This document shows, one piece after another, positions 8,689-16,439 of a stretch of 39,898 nt of DNA (positions are counted from its first letter, which is position 1; the number at the start of each line of letters is the position of its first letter). The notes beneath the pieces were generated by a model. The model was not told where the DNA came from, did not search any database, and was given only the letters and a program-made list of their open reading frames with translations. The position numbers were made by a program, and so were the translations under genes. The stretch spans positions 1-39,898 of the forward strand of contig JAIERK010000137.1 of the NCBI GenBank assembly GCA_019746975.1. The letters run 5' to 3'. The DNA comes from Candidatus Obscuribacterales bacterium. Lineage in GTDB: Bacteria; Cyanobacteriota; Vampirovibrionia; Obscuribacterales; Obscuribacteraceae.

Positions 8689-9525
8689 CTAATCAGTCGG
8701 TACGGGTCTGGTGCTGATTTTGAGCTCTTGATACAAACTCTGGGCAGCGTTGTTCTTCGGATCGATCTGAAGGACTTGCTTGAGCTCTGCGATGGCGTCA
8801 TCGCGCTTGCCTTGATTGGTGAGTGCAATCGCTAAGGACAGCCGAGCATCGATGTTGTTAGGGTTGAGTTCGAGCGCATTTCTCTCCTCATCGATCTGCC
8901 CGTCGACGTCGCCCTTGATAGCAAGAGCCTGTGCCAGTCTATGATGGCTGAGATCGTGCGTATCATCGAGGCTAATCGCTTGTTGGAATGCGCTGATGGC
9001 AGTGTCGATGTCACCTCGACCGAGCGAAGCCTCACCGAGAGTGCGCCATCCGATTGGATCGGTAGGATCTAGCTCGGTTGCCAATTTCGCCTCGTTGAAA
9101 GCCTCGTCGAATCGCTGCTTCTGATTGAGCGCCTTGCCTAAGACGTAGTGGGCAATAGCATTTTTGTTGTCGGTAGTAATCGCTTCCTGAAGTATGGGAA
9201 TGGCTTCGTCATACTTGCCTAGCTCGTTGAGGATGACACCCAGGTTGTTCTTCGCCGTGGGGTTGTTGGAATCCTTCTCCAGTGCTTTCCGATAGGAGAC
9301 TTCCGCTTTGGCGTACTCGCCTTTTTTGAAATAGTTATTGCCTTCTACCAGATGCTCGGTCGAAGTCTTGAATTCGAACCAGTTGGACTGCGGTCTGGAG
9401 GCAGCCGACGATTTCATCTCGCTGGTTGACCCACATGAAGATAGAAAAGCGCCGGAGACCAGACAAAGGCATAGGGACAGAGACATCCACTTATGTTGGT
9501 CGGCCTTTGCTCTTTGTTTGAACAT
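8689..9525 (-). CDS. TPR-repeat lipoprotein
   Basis: The protein starts with a basic region (MFKQRAKADQHKW), a hydrophobic stretch (SLSLCLCLVSGAF) and a lipobox LSSC, so it is probably a signal-peptidase-II lipoprotein anchored by its first mature cysteine. The rest is about six tetratricopeptide repeats with phrases such as NNPTAKNNLGVILNELGKYD, typical of protein-interaction scaffolds. The partner is unknown. The frame is open to an ATG at 9585, but a promoter candidate (-10 at 9598-9603) would put the transcript start only a few bases before that codon, and a signal peptide starting at M 9525 is more usual. Neither start has a strong ribosome site. It lies 157-217 bp downstream of aspS on the same strand. 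Confidence 0.82.
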   Translation of the reverse strand: MFKQRAKADQHKWMSLSLCLCLVSGAFLSSCGSTSEMKSSAASRPQSNWFEFKTSTEHLVEGNNYFKKGEYAKAEVSYRKALEKDSNNPTAKNNLGVILNELGKYDEAIPILQEAITTDNKNAIAHYVLGKALNQKQRFDEAFNEAKLATELDPTDPIGWRTLGEASLGRGDIDTAISAFQQAISLDDTHDLSHHRLAQALAIKGDVDGQIDEERNALELNPNNIDARLSLAIALTNQGKRDDAIAELKQVLQIDPKNNAAQSLYQELKISTRPVPTD

Positions 9526-9597
9526 GTGCTGCGGGAATTCCGTTGGTCTTTGCGCGTCGAGGTCGGATAAAACAGCGGAAATCATCCAACTGTAGGC

Positions 9598-9624
9598 ATT
9601 CTAGCACGAGGCGCTGAATTTCAA
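9598..9624 (-). promoter_or_regulatory. Candidate promoter for the TPR lipoprotein
   Basis: On the minus strand TTGAAA (9624-9619) and TAGAAT (9603-9598) are separated by 15 bases. The spacer is slightly short but both boxes are good. Transcription would begin near 9591. Confidence 0.4.
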
Positions 9625-9704
9625 GCCTGGTGAAAAACCTACATTTTGACAAGGTCTGCTGTTCTATTCGAAATGGGGCGGAGCCACCGAGCCGAGTCAA
9701 TAGC

Positions 9705-9730
9705 CAGAGACGGGCGTTGCCGCCCGCTCT
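9705..9730. repeat. GC-rich hairpin downstream of aspS
   Basis: AGAG-A-CGGGCG and CGCCCG-CTCT form a stem with one bulged A and a four-base loop just after the aspS stop. No T-run follows on the aspS strand, so it is not a canonical intrinsic terminator. It may be a REP-like element or stabilise the 3' end. Confidence 0.4.
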
Positions 9731-9742
9731 CCGGCGAATCAC

Positions 9743-11548
9743 TTAATTCTCGGCAAGCGCCGCCCGTTTTGATTCGCGCTTCTCAGCGGGGCGATCATGT
9801 TTGAGTTGCAGATCCTTTAGCTGTTCCTCTGGCGCCGCCGATGGTGCATCGGTCAACAAGCAACCGCCAGACTGTGTTTTTGGAAACGCAATTACATCAC
9901 GTATCGATTTACAGCCGGCAAGAAGCATGATCATGCGATCGAGTCCGAAGGCGATGCCGCCGTGAGGTGGAGCTCCCGAGTCGAGTGCCTCGAGGAGGAA
10001 GCCGAACTTTTCTCTGGCTGTATCTTCGCTCAAACCGATGGTAGAAAACACTTTCGATTGAACGTCTTTGGAATGGATACGAATCGATCCGCCGCCGATT
10101 TCCACGCCGTTGTAGACAATGTCGTAGGCGCGAGCTCTGGCGAGCTCAGGATTGGTCGTGAGCTTATCCAGGTCTTCCAGCCGAGGACTGGTGAAGGGAT
10201 GGTGAACAGCTTCCAGCCGGTCTTCATCTTCGTTGTACTCGAACACTGGAAAATCGACAACCCAAAGCAGGGAATGCTTAGACTGGTCGATCAGGTTAAG
10301 GTCTTCAGCAAGCTTGAGGCGGAGCCGACCAAGTGTGTTGGTGACCACCTTGTATGTGTCGGCGACCAGAAGCACCAGATCGCCCTGCTCTGCGCCGGCG
10401 AGTTTGGTCATGGTCTCTATCTCTTCAGGCTTGAGGAATTTGTCGATACCGGAAGTCTTGACACCGCCATCCTTGTACGAAAGCCATGCCAGACCTTTTG
10501 CACCGAACGATTTAGCTTGCTCCTGCCAGAGATCAAGCTCTTTGCGCGAGGTTTTTTCTGCCAATCCTTTGAGACAGAGCGCCTTCAGGCAACCGCCCTT
10601 TTCTACTGCCTCTTTAAATACTCTAAAGTCACAGCTCTTCGCCACTTCGCTCAAATCTTTGATTTCAAGCTCGAAGCGCAAATCCGGCTTGTCGCTGCCA
10701 TACTTATCCATGACCTCTTTGTAGGTCAGTCTAGGGAAGGGGCATTGGATCTCGATCCCAGCGGCCTTGAATGCTTCACGGAGCAAACCTTCCGATATTT
10801 CGAAAATGTCCTCCTCGTCTGCGAATGACATTTCGATATCCACCTGGGTGAACTCAGGCTGACGATCGGCACGCAAATCTTCATCGCGGAAGCAGCGCGC
10901 AATCTGGTAATACCGCTCCAAGCCGCTAACCATCAGGGTTTGCTTGAAAAGTTGGGGAGACTGAGGCAGGGCATACCAGTTGCCTGGATTGAGCCTGCTC
11001 GGTACCAGGAAGTCTCTAGCGCCCTCAGGGGTAGCCTTTGTAAGAATTGGAGTCTCGACATCGAGAAATTCGTTCTTGTCCAGATAATTTCGAATAGCGC
11101 TCGTGACACTTGCTCGCAGGATCAGATTGCGCTGCATTTCGCGACGACGCAGGTCCAGATAGCGATAGCGCAGCCTCAAAGACTCGTCTACCTGCTGACC
11201 GTGTTCCAGTTGGAATGGCAGAGGTCGGCTTGTATTCAGAATCTCGACCTCATCAGGGTATATCTCGACAAGCCCTGTCGGTTGGTCGGCTTTCTCCGTC
11301 CCTTCGGGCCGGCGCGAAACTTTGCCCTTCGCGATCAACACGAATTCGTTGCGCAAGGTAACAAATTTTTCGTGCACGTCCTTGTTTCGATTTGGGTCAG
11401 CAACCAATTGCAAGCGCCCGGACCGATCCCGGAGCTCTACAAAAATCAATCCGCCTAAATCCCTGCGAACATTGACCCAGCCAGCGATACAAACCTCTCT
11501 GTCCAGGTCGCTTAGGGTCACGCGACCACAACCGACACTTCGTTTCAT
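9743..11548 (-). CDS. aspS: Aspartyl-tRNA synthetase
   Basis: This class II synthetase attaches aspartate to its tRNA in the cytosol. At 601 aa it has the bacterial layout. The anticodon-binding OB fold (about 1-110) contains [22 protein letters not shown]. The class II core has motif 2 [16 protein letters not shown] and motif 3 [15 protein letters not shown], with the bacterial insertion (GAD) domain between them. [10 protein letters not shown], the aspartate-site loop, is intact. The Leu in RRDLGG matches the form reported for enzymes that discriminate tRNA-Asp from tRNA-Asn, whereas non-discriminating enzymes often have His there; this is weak evidence. The lysine-rich tail beyond about 575 is not part of the core. 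AGG six bases upstream supports the ATG. The gene diverges from the small membrane protein gene at 11691. Confidence 0.96.
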   Translation of the reverse strand: MKRSVGCGRVTLSDLDREVCIAGWVNVRRDLGGLIFVELRDRSGRLQLVADPNRNKDVHEKFVTLRNEFVLIAKGKVSRRPEGTEKADQPTGLVEIYPDEVEILNTSRPLPFQLEHGQQVDESLRLRYRYLDLRRREMQRNLILRASVTSAIRNYLDKNEFLDVETPILTKATPEGARDFLVPSRLNPGNWYALPQSPQLFKQTLMVSGLERYYQIARCFRDEDLRADRQPEFTQVDIEMSFADEEDIFEISEGLLREAFKAAGIEIQCPFPRLTYKEVMDKYGSDKPDLRFELEIKDLSEVAKSCDFRVFKEAVEKGGCLKALCLKGLAEKTSRKELDLWQEQAKSFGAKGLAWLSYKDGGVKTSGIDKFLKPEEIETMTKLAGAEQGDLVLLVADTYKVVTNTLGRLRLKLAEDLNLIDQSKHSLLWVVDFPVFEYNEDEDRLEAVHHPFTSPRLEDLDKLTTNPELARARAYDIVYNGVEIGGGSIRIHSKDVQSKVFSTIGLSEDTAREKFGFLLEALDSGAPPHGGIAFGLDRMIMLLAGCKSIRDVIAFPKTQSGGCLLTDAPSAAPEEQLKDLQLKHDRPAEKRESKRAALAEN

Positions 11549-11690
11549 GACTGCCTCGACTTATGAATTAAGAAGGCTGTATTGTAGCGCCCACGTCAAG
11601 AGTCTTGGGTATGATAATAAGCATCGTGAAACGTTGTAGACTAGTTTTAGACAAGTCACACACTTTCAACTGGTCAGGATCCGAATTACT

Positions 11691-12191
11691 ATGGCACTTC
11701 ATCAAATTCCACAACCTGTCTGGCTCGTCATAGGTGGTCTCTTAATCATCCTAGGGCTATCCTTCTGCTACAAAGCCTGGAACGCCACGGTGCTAGGCCG
11801 CGCTCACTACTGGTCCGGCTTTTTGCCGTTCACACTAGTATCGCCCTGGCTCATTCATCTGCCGCCAGGTGAACGATCTCTGATCAAAGTGAAAGAGGGT
11901 CTGCTCTGCCATATGTTCATCGGTCCGCTCTTCTTCGTAACAGCGTTGCCTTGCCTCATCGTAGGCGCCGATCTCGTAGGATTGCCGGGCACCAGCAGCC
12001 TTAACTTCATCGTCAATGGCGGCGACAAGGGCAAGCCTTCAGCAATCACTTATTCACCGCCTCTGACCTATGCGTTTCCAATAGCCCACGTAGCCGGGAA
12101 GAAAATTAACAAGATTTTCCAAACCCAGATCGACGAAGATCCAAAGAAGAAACTGCTGCCTGCAGACCACAAGAACGCGGCGACAAGATAA
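11691..12191 (+). CDS. Small predicted membrane protein, function unknown
   Basis: No family is recognised. The 166-aa product has two clear hydrophobic segments (about 10-28, WLVIGGLLIILGLSFCY, and 76-97, FIGPLFFVTALPCLIVG). A weaker hydrophobic patch at 43-56 contains PFTLVSPWLIHLPPG. The C-terminal 60 residues are hydrophilic and lysine-rich. There is no cleavable signal peptide. AGGA lies about eleven bases before the ATG, a loose ribosome site. The gene stands alone between aspS, which is divergent, and the EF-G-like gene, and is followed by a possible terminator. Confidence 0.7.
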   Translation: MALHQIPQPVWLVIGGLLIILGLSFCYKAWNATVLGRAHYWSGFLPFTLVSPWLIHLPPGERSLIKVKEGLLCHMFIGPLFFVTALPCLIVGADLVGLPGTSSLNFIVNGGDKGKPSAITYSPPLTYAFPIAHVAGKKINKIFQTQIDEDPKKKLLPADHKNAATR

Positions 12192-12213
12192 CATTTGGGA
12201 TTTACGGTATTCG

Positions 12214-12248
12214 AAAGGCGATTTGTTATGGCAGCGAGTCGCTTTTTT
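12214..12248 (+). terminator. Possible intrinsic terminator after the 166-aa membrane protein
   Basis: AAAGGCGA (12214-12221) can pair with TCGCTTTT at about 12239-12246, eight pairs with one G-T, over a loop of about 17 bases, and the T-run continues to 12247. The large loop keeps confidence moderate. Confidence 0.4.
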
Positions 12249-12328
12249 GTTGGTCGCCCCACAAGCCTGTCACTGAGCCCGACACAACATTAATTCATAT
12301 GCGATCTTATTGATGGATTACCTCTCAG

Positions 12329-12358
12329 TTGGATAAGCTTTCATCATATGTCTATAAG
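12329..12358 (+). promoter_or_regulatory. Candidate promoter for the EF-G-like gene
   Basis: TTGGAT (12329-12334) and TATAAG (12353-12358) are spaced by 18 bases. The -10 lies about 39 bases before the GTG start. Confidence 0.4.
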
Positions 12359-12396
12359 TTCGCCGGAAGCCTCTTGCCAAGAAAAGGAGAAGAGTT

Positions 12397-14469
12397 GTGT
12401 CCACTGCTAACATTCGAAACGTCGCTTTTATAGGAATCAACAAGAGTGGGAAAACGAGTCTGGTAGAGGCTCTTCTTCACACGACCGGTGCCAACTCACG
12501 TCGCGGCAAAATCCAGGACGGCAACTGCACCACTGATTACGAGCCCGAGTCTATAGAGAGACAGCTCTCCACGCAGGTTTCAAGCGTCCGAACGACCTAC
12601 AAGAACGTACAATTCAACATCCTGGATTGTCCCGGCTTCATCGATTTCACGGAAGAAGTCAAGCTCGCCCTCATGGGCGTCGACACTGCAGTCTTTGTCG
12701 TGGAGCCAGATCCGCACAGACTGATTCAGATGGACAGCTTGCTAAATTTCACGGAACAGATTGGCGTAGCACGTCTCGTAGTACTCAACAAAATGGACAA
12801 GCCGGACATGCTAGTCGAAGAGACGCTTGCCGCGCTAAAAGACATTCCAGGAACTAAGACGATAAGACCTCTTGCATCACTGCAGTACCCGATTGGTGCC
12901 GGCGAATCTTTTTCTGGTTATGTCGATGTTCTCAAGCAGGAAGCCTTCAAATACGGCGAAAAAGGCGTGCCTTCGAAGTCCGACATTCCAGCGGATATGA
13001 AAGACTCAATCGCGGACGCTCGGGAAAAGCTTATCGAGAGCCTCACGGAATCAGATGACAAACTATTGGAGATGGTTCTAGAAGGCGAAGAGCCCCCTCT
13101 GGAGCTTCTCGAAACCGACATGAAGAAAGCAGTCCAGGCCGGTACTTTCGTGCCGATTCTGGTGGCATCCGCAATGACCGATGCCGGTCTTCCTTCCCTT
13201 CTGGACACGATCATAACTCTGTGCCCATCGCCTCTCGACCGCGAGTACAAGGACATCGAAGGCAACATCATTCAGGTCAAGGATGACGGTCCCATTGTCG
13301 CGCAGGTGGTAAAAACTTACGTCAACCCGCAGTCCGGAAAACTGTCACTGGTAAGGGTTTTCACAGGAACAATCAAAGGCGACTCACAATTGATTGATAC
13401 CACCAAAGGTGGCAGCAAAGAACGCGTCGGCGGTCTTTACTTCTTGCACGGCAAGCGCCAGGACCCAGCGGAAAAAGGCGGCCCCGGCAGCATCATCGCG
13501 CTGGCCCGTATGGAGACGCCAAGGACCGGCCACACTCTTGTATCGGAAGGTAGTCGGGTCATGCCGGTTCCGGCACCACCCCTACCATTCTACTCTCTGG
13601 CAATCGCTCCGAAAAATCGCGGCGACGAAGCAAAACTCTCGACATTGCTCCAAAAGCTCACGGAAGAAGATCCGATTCTCAAAGTCGATCGCGACCCAGA
13701 TACTCATGAATACTGCCTCTACGGACAGGGAGAAGTTCACCTCACCCTTGGCCGCCAACGCCTAGAACGCAAATACAGCATTCAATTGGACAGCAAGCGT
13801 CCCAAGATCGCCTACAAAGAGACTATTCAAGCCAAAGTCGATGCTCATGGCCGCCACAAAAAACAGACCGGCGGCAAAGGCCAATTCGGCGAAGTATTCG
13901 TCAAGATCGAGCCGCTCGAGCGTGGCGAAGGTAACAAATTCTCAGAATCGATTGTCGGCGGCTCCGTGCCTCGGCAATACATTCCAGGTACGGAAAAGGG
14001 CGTCATGGAAGCTCTTGTCCGCGGGCCGCTGGCAGGCTTCCCGGTCGTCGATGTATCCGTCAATCTATACGACGGCAAATTCCACGATGTAGACTCCGAC
14101 GAAATGTCCTTCCGCATGGCTGGAATCCTGGCTATGAAAGACGGTATGGGCAGAGCACAACCGATTATCCTCGAGCCCATTGCCGAGGCGAACATTTACG
14201 TTCCCCAAGAGTACACCTCGGTCATTTTGGGGCAGGTCACCGGTCGTCGCGGTCAAATCCTCGGATTCAGCGCCAACCCGGACAGGCAGCGTTGGGACAT
14301 CGTCACAGCTCAATTCCCGCAATCCGAGCTCTGGGACTACATCATCGAACTTCGCACCAGCACTCAGGGTCTCGCCTACTACGAGTGGAAATTCAGCCAC
14401 ATGGCGCCTGTCCCACCAACGGTTTCACAACAACTAATCAGCGAAGCTACTGCACACGCCGATTCTTAA
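12397..14469 (+). CDS. EF-G-like translational GTPase (EF-G2/FusA2 type)
   Basis: This 690-aa protein has the five-domain layout of elongation factor G. The P-loop is GINKSGKT (13-20), G3 is DCPGFIDF (77-84), G4 is NKMD (131-134), and domains II-V follow. Canonical EF-G has DTPGHVDF, whose His positions the hydrolytic water. Here that residue is F81, and the switch I phrase is ERQLST instead of ERGITI. These changes match the divergent EF-G-like subfamily, in which Tyr or Phe is seen at that site, rather than the main translocase. A main fusA is presumably elsewhere. The role is uncertain: a specialised translocation, recycling or stress factor. The start is GTG at 12397 with AAAGGAGA seven bases upstream. 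The gene is monocistronic, with a promoter candidate before it and a strong terminator after it. Confidence 0.88.
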   Translation: MSTANIRNVAFIGINKSGKTSLVEALLHTTGANSRRGKIQDGNCTTDYEPESIERQLSTQVSSVRTTYKNVQFNILDCPGFIDFTEEVKLALMGVDTAVFVVEPDPHRLIQMDSLLNFTEQIGVARLVVLNKMDKPDMLVEETLAALKDIPGTKTIRPLASLQYPIGAGESFSGYVDVLKQEAFKYGEKGVPSKSDIPADMKDSIADAREKLIESLTESDDKLLEMVLEGEEPPLELLETDMKKAVQAGTFVPILVASAMTDAGLPSLLDTIITLCPSPLDREYKDIEGNIIQVKDDGPIVAQVVKTYVNPQSGKLSLVRVFTGTIKGDSQLIDTTKGGSKERVGGLYFLHGKRQDPAEKGGPGSIIALARMETPRTGHTLVSEGSRVMPVPAPPLPFYSLAIAPKNRGDEAKLSTLLQKLTEEDPILKVDRDPDTHEYCLYGQGEVHLTLGRQRLERKYSIQLDSKRPKIAYKETIQAKVDAHGRHKKQTGGKGQFGEVFVKIEPLERGEGNKFSESIVGGSVPRQYIPGTEKGVMEALVRGPLAGFPVVDVSVNLYDGKFHDVDSDEMSFRMAGILAMKDGMGRAQPIILEPIAEANIYVPQEYTSVILGQVTGRRGQILGFSANPDRQRWDIVTAQFPQSELWDYIIELRTSTQGLAYYEWKFSHMAPVPPTVSQQLISEATAHADS

Positions 14470-14493
14470 TTGTTGGAAATCACGAAATGATTC

Positions 14494-14527
14494 CGGTCTC
14501 GTGTCTTGGCACGGGACCGTTTTTTTT
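14494..14527 (+). terminator. Intrinsic terminator of the EF-G-like gene
   Basis: CGGTCTCGTG (14494-14503) pairs with CACGGGACCG (14510-14519) over ten pairs with one G-T and a six-base loop. Eight Ts follow directly. Confidence 0.9.
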
Positions 14528-14601
14528 ATTGCAATAGCCCTAATGACGCGCCTCCGAGAAGCCCGGCAAAACGTTAAGCAAAGGCCGCAATCAGCCTAAA
14601 A

Positions 14602-14632
14602 TTGATTGTTTCCATGGGGCGCAGATGATACT
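14602..14632 (+). promoter_or_regulatory. Candidate rpsU promoter
   Basis: TTGATT (14602-14607) is followed by ATGATACT at 14625-14632, which offers -10 boxes with 17-19 base spacing. It lies between the upstream terminator and rpsU, where a promoter is expected. Confidence 0.3.
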
Positions 14633-14686
14633 ATGGCATCGACCATAGGTATATGTTTTCTGGTTTGAATCCAGGGGGGAGGACCC

Positions 14687-14860
14687 TTGTCGGAAGTTAG
14701 AGTTGCAGAGGGTGAGAGCATCGAACAAGCGCTGAAGCGCTTCAAGAAAAAGATCCAAAAGGCTGGCATTTTGTCTGAGATCAAACGCAGAGAGCGCTAC
14801 GAAAAGCCCTCGGTGAAGAGAAAGCGCAAAGCTGAAGCAGCCCGCAAGCGCCGTTCGTAA
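14687..14860 (+). CDS. rpsU: 30S ribosomal protein S21
   Basis: S21 is a small basic component of the 30S subunit that helps base-pairing of the mRNA Shine-Dalgarno sequence. The 57-aa product reads [18 protein letters not shown], continues with [24 protein letters not shown], and ends in a basic tail [14 protein letters not shown], a textbook S21. The start is TTG at 14687: the frame's sequence begins with the family's usual second residues, and GGGGGGAGGA sits just upstream with a short spacer. The gene has its own terminator at 14931-14962 and appears monocistronic. It falls below a 60-residue cutoff, so automated ORF lists could miss it. Confidence 0.93.
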   Translation: MSEVRVAEGESIEQALKRFKKKIQKAGILSEIKRRERYEKPSVKRKRKAEAARKRRS

Positions 14861-14930
14861 GTTAGCCTCTGGCATAGAATTTCTTTCCAGTCCCCCGGGG
14901 CTGTAGTTGGTTTTAAATCTTGACAAATTA

Positions 14931-14962
14931 AGCTCTAGCACATCAACGGCTGGGGCTTTTTT
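14931..14962 (+). terminator. Intrinsic terminator of rpsU
   Basis: AGCTCTAGC (14931-14939) pairs with GCTGGGGCT (14949-14957) over nine pairs including two G-T pairs, with a nine-base loop, followed by a T-run. Confidence 0.8.
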
Positions 14963-14997
14963 GTTGATAGACGGTTGAAAAGCGCAGATTTAAGCGC

Positions 14998-15022
14998 TTG
15001 ACAATAAATTCAGCTGTGAATT
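14998..15022 (+). promoter_or_regulatory. TTGACA box with an inverted repeat in the spacer (promoter plus operator candidate)
   Basis: A consensus TTGACA is at 14998-15003. Four bases on, a perfect inverted repeat AATTCA-GCTG-TGAATT (15007-15022) fills the spacer where a repressor could block RNA polymerase. The -10 box near 15021-15028 is poor, which suits a regulated promoter. It lies about 60 bp before the 81-aa gene. Confidence 0.45.
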
Positions 15023-15080
15023 CTCTAACCCTCCGGGAATAACCTGAACATGGAGATATTTTTTCAGAGGAGAGTCCACA

Positions 15081-15326
15081 ATGGGCAATTCTTGTTCGAC
15101 TTCCGGTGCCAAAGATACCAAGTTGGTTTCGATAGACACCGACACGCTCAAGTTACGTCTTAATCAGTTCTACCGCGCCAACAGACAGGGCGGTGAGCAC
15201 CGCGACAGCATGTTCGAATACCTCTGGGATATTAAAGAGATGGCACTCATGGAAGGGCGCAATCAAGTCGAGGTGCCCTCGAGCTGGCTTGACGAGCTTG
15301 AGAACAGCTATTTGCATAGACATTAG
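15081..15326 (+). CDS. Small soluble orphan protein (81 aa)
   Basis: I do not recognise a family. The protein is predicted soluble and mainly helical, with a short Cys/Ser-containing N terminus (MGNSCSTSGAKD) and a charged helical body around FEYLWDIKEMALMEG. Although it has an early cysteine, there is no hydrophobic signal stretch, so it is not a lipoprotein. AGAGGAGA eight bases before the ATG is a strong ribosome site. Terminators lie on both sides (14931-14962 and 15353-15390) and there is a possible operator in its promoter. It is therefore a clear stand-alone transcription unit, which supports it as a real gene. Confidence 0.75.
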   Translation: MGNSCSTSGAKDTKLVSIDTDTLKLRLNQFYRANRQGGEHRDSMFEYLWDIKEMALMEGRNQVEVPSSWLDELENSYLHRH

Positions 15327-15352
15327 TTTTTCCCACACCACACAAAACACAG

Positions 15353-15390
15353 GAGCACCAGTAAACTAAAACGGTGCTCTTTTGTCTTTT
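15353..15390 (+). terminator. Intrinsic terminator after the 81-aa gene
   Basis: GAGCACC (15353-15359) pairs perfectly with GGTGCTC (15373-15379) over a 13-base loop, followed by TTTTGTCTTTTT. Confidence 0.85.
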
Positions 15391-15428
15391 TGGGGTTCTC
15401 GATTTTGCCCGCCGCCAACAGGATTACC

Positions 15429-16277
15429 ATGCGATATCTTGCGGTCAGCGCCTTGCTCGTCGGAGCGCTGCAATTGTTCGCAATGCCCTCAGGAGCTAAA
15501 GACATCAGACAACATCAAGTAGCTGCACTCAAAGAGCTGCTCGCCTTCACGGCGCAAGCCCAAAAAGCAGATGATGAACTGATTCTACAGATAGATACGG
15601 TCGCCGACGGACTGGAAAAGCATTTCAAGAGGCGCCAAAATCGGGGGAGAGTGCCGCTTTCCGACTACGAACTCCAGACTCTCAAGAAAGACCTTGCGGG
15701 TATGCTCGAGGCCAATCCTTATCAAGCAAACAGCGTTCTCAATCCAGTCGGCATTCAACAACCAGGCACACCATCTCAAGATGGAAGCGCAGCTACCAGC
15801 AGCACCACATCGGGGTCGCCATCGTCCCCCTCACCCGCCGACCTCGCCTCTTCTTCACAAACAAGCAGCTCGACTTTATCTAACCAACCCCAGTCAGGCA
15901 TTGCGTTATCGACAAATCCAGACGAGATTCTCGCCGCGTTTAATCAAAAAAAGGCACAGACCGCCGCGGATGAACTGTCGAAAGCTAACAGACAAGCGTG
16001 GTCACCTTTTGTCGTCACCAAGAAGGATGAACAATCGTCCAGATTTGCCAAGGATCGATTGGTAATCTCCTTCGACGCCGCAATGGCCGCTTCAAATGCA
16101 CAAGCGCTTAGAGCAAAGATGCCGGACACATATAAAGATCTGGCCGGAAGCATCCATGTCATCTTCAACGATCAAGACACGGCATTCATATGGGGAGCGG
16201 ATTACAGCGGTCGCCCAGTTTTCGATCGAACGAAAAATCGTTATAAACTCGTTAAGATAACTTGGCAATCATATTAA
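15429..16277 (+). CDS. Secreted orphan protein with Ser/Thr/Pro-rich linker
   Basis: No family is recognised. The 282-aa product begins with a signal peptide, MRYLAVSALLVGALQLFA, followed by a likely cleavage near MPSGAKD. A helical N-terminal region (about 25-105) precedes a low-complexity linker rich in Ser, Thr, Pro and Gln (about 110-170). A C-terminal globular region has phrases such as RLVISFDAAMAAS and HVIFNDQDTAFIWGADYSGRPVF. The frame is open to a TTG at 15390, but AGGA seven bases before the ATG at 15429 and the signal peptide fix the start. It is probably periplasmic or exported. The gene directly follows the terminator at 15353-15390. Confidence 0.78.
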   Translation: MRYLAVSALLVGALQLFAMPSGAKDIRQHQVAALKELLAFTAQAQKADDELILQIDTVADGLEKHFKRRQNRGRVPLSDYELQTLKKDLAGMLEANPYQANSVLNPVGIQQPGTPSQDGSAATSSTTSGSPSSPSPADLASSSQTSSSTLSNQPQSGIALSTNPDEILAAFNQKKAQTAADELSKANRQAWSPFVVTKKDEQSSRFAKDRLVISFDAAMAASNAQALRAKMPDTYKDLAGSIHVIFNDQDTAFIWGADYSGRPVFDRTKNRYKLVKITWQSY

Positions 16278-16439
16278 TCCATTGTTGTTTCGAATCTTGA
16301 GCCCGTCTATGTTTCCCATCATTCCTGGTTCGACATCAGGAGGAACCCAGACCCGAACTAGGTATTTCCCTGTGTCGCCCCGTCTGGGAGGTGGGTAGGC
16401 TTCTAATAGGAAATCGCTGCGACGCACTTTGAGGATTTT

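Noticed and set aside
9962..10828. 288-aa open frame antisense to aspS
   Set aside because: It lies wholly within a confidently identified synthetase gene on the other strand, and the translation shows no recognisable motif.
15390..15428. Upstream TTG start for the secreted 282-aa protein
   Set aside because: The TTG falls at the end of the preceding terminator, and the ATG at 15429 has both a ribosome site and a signal peptide.
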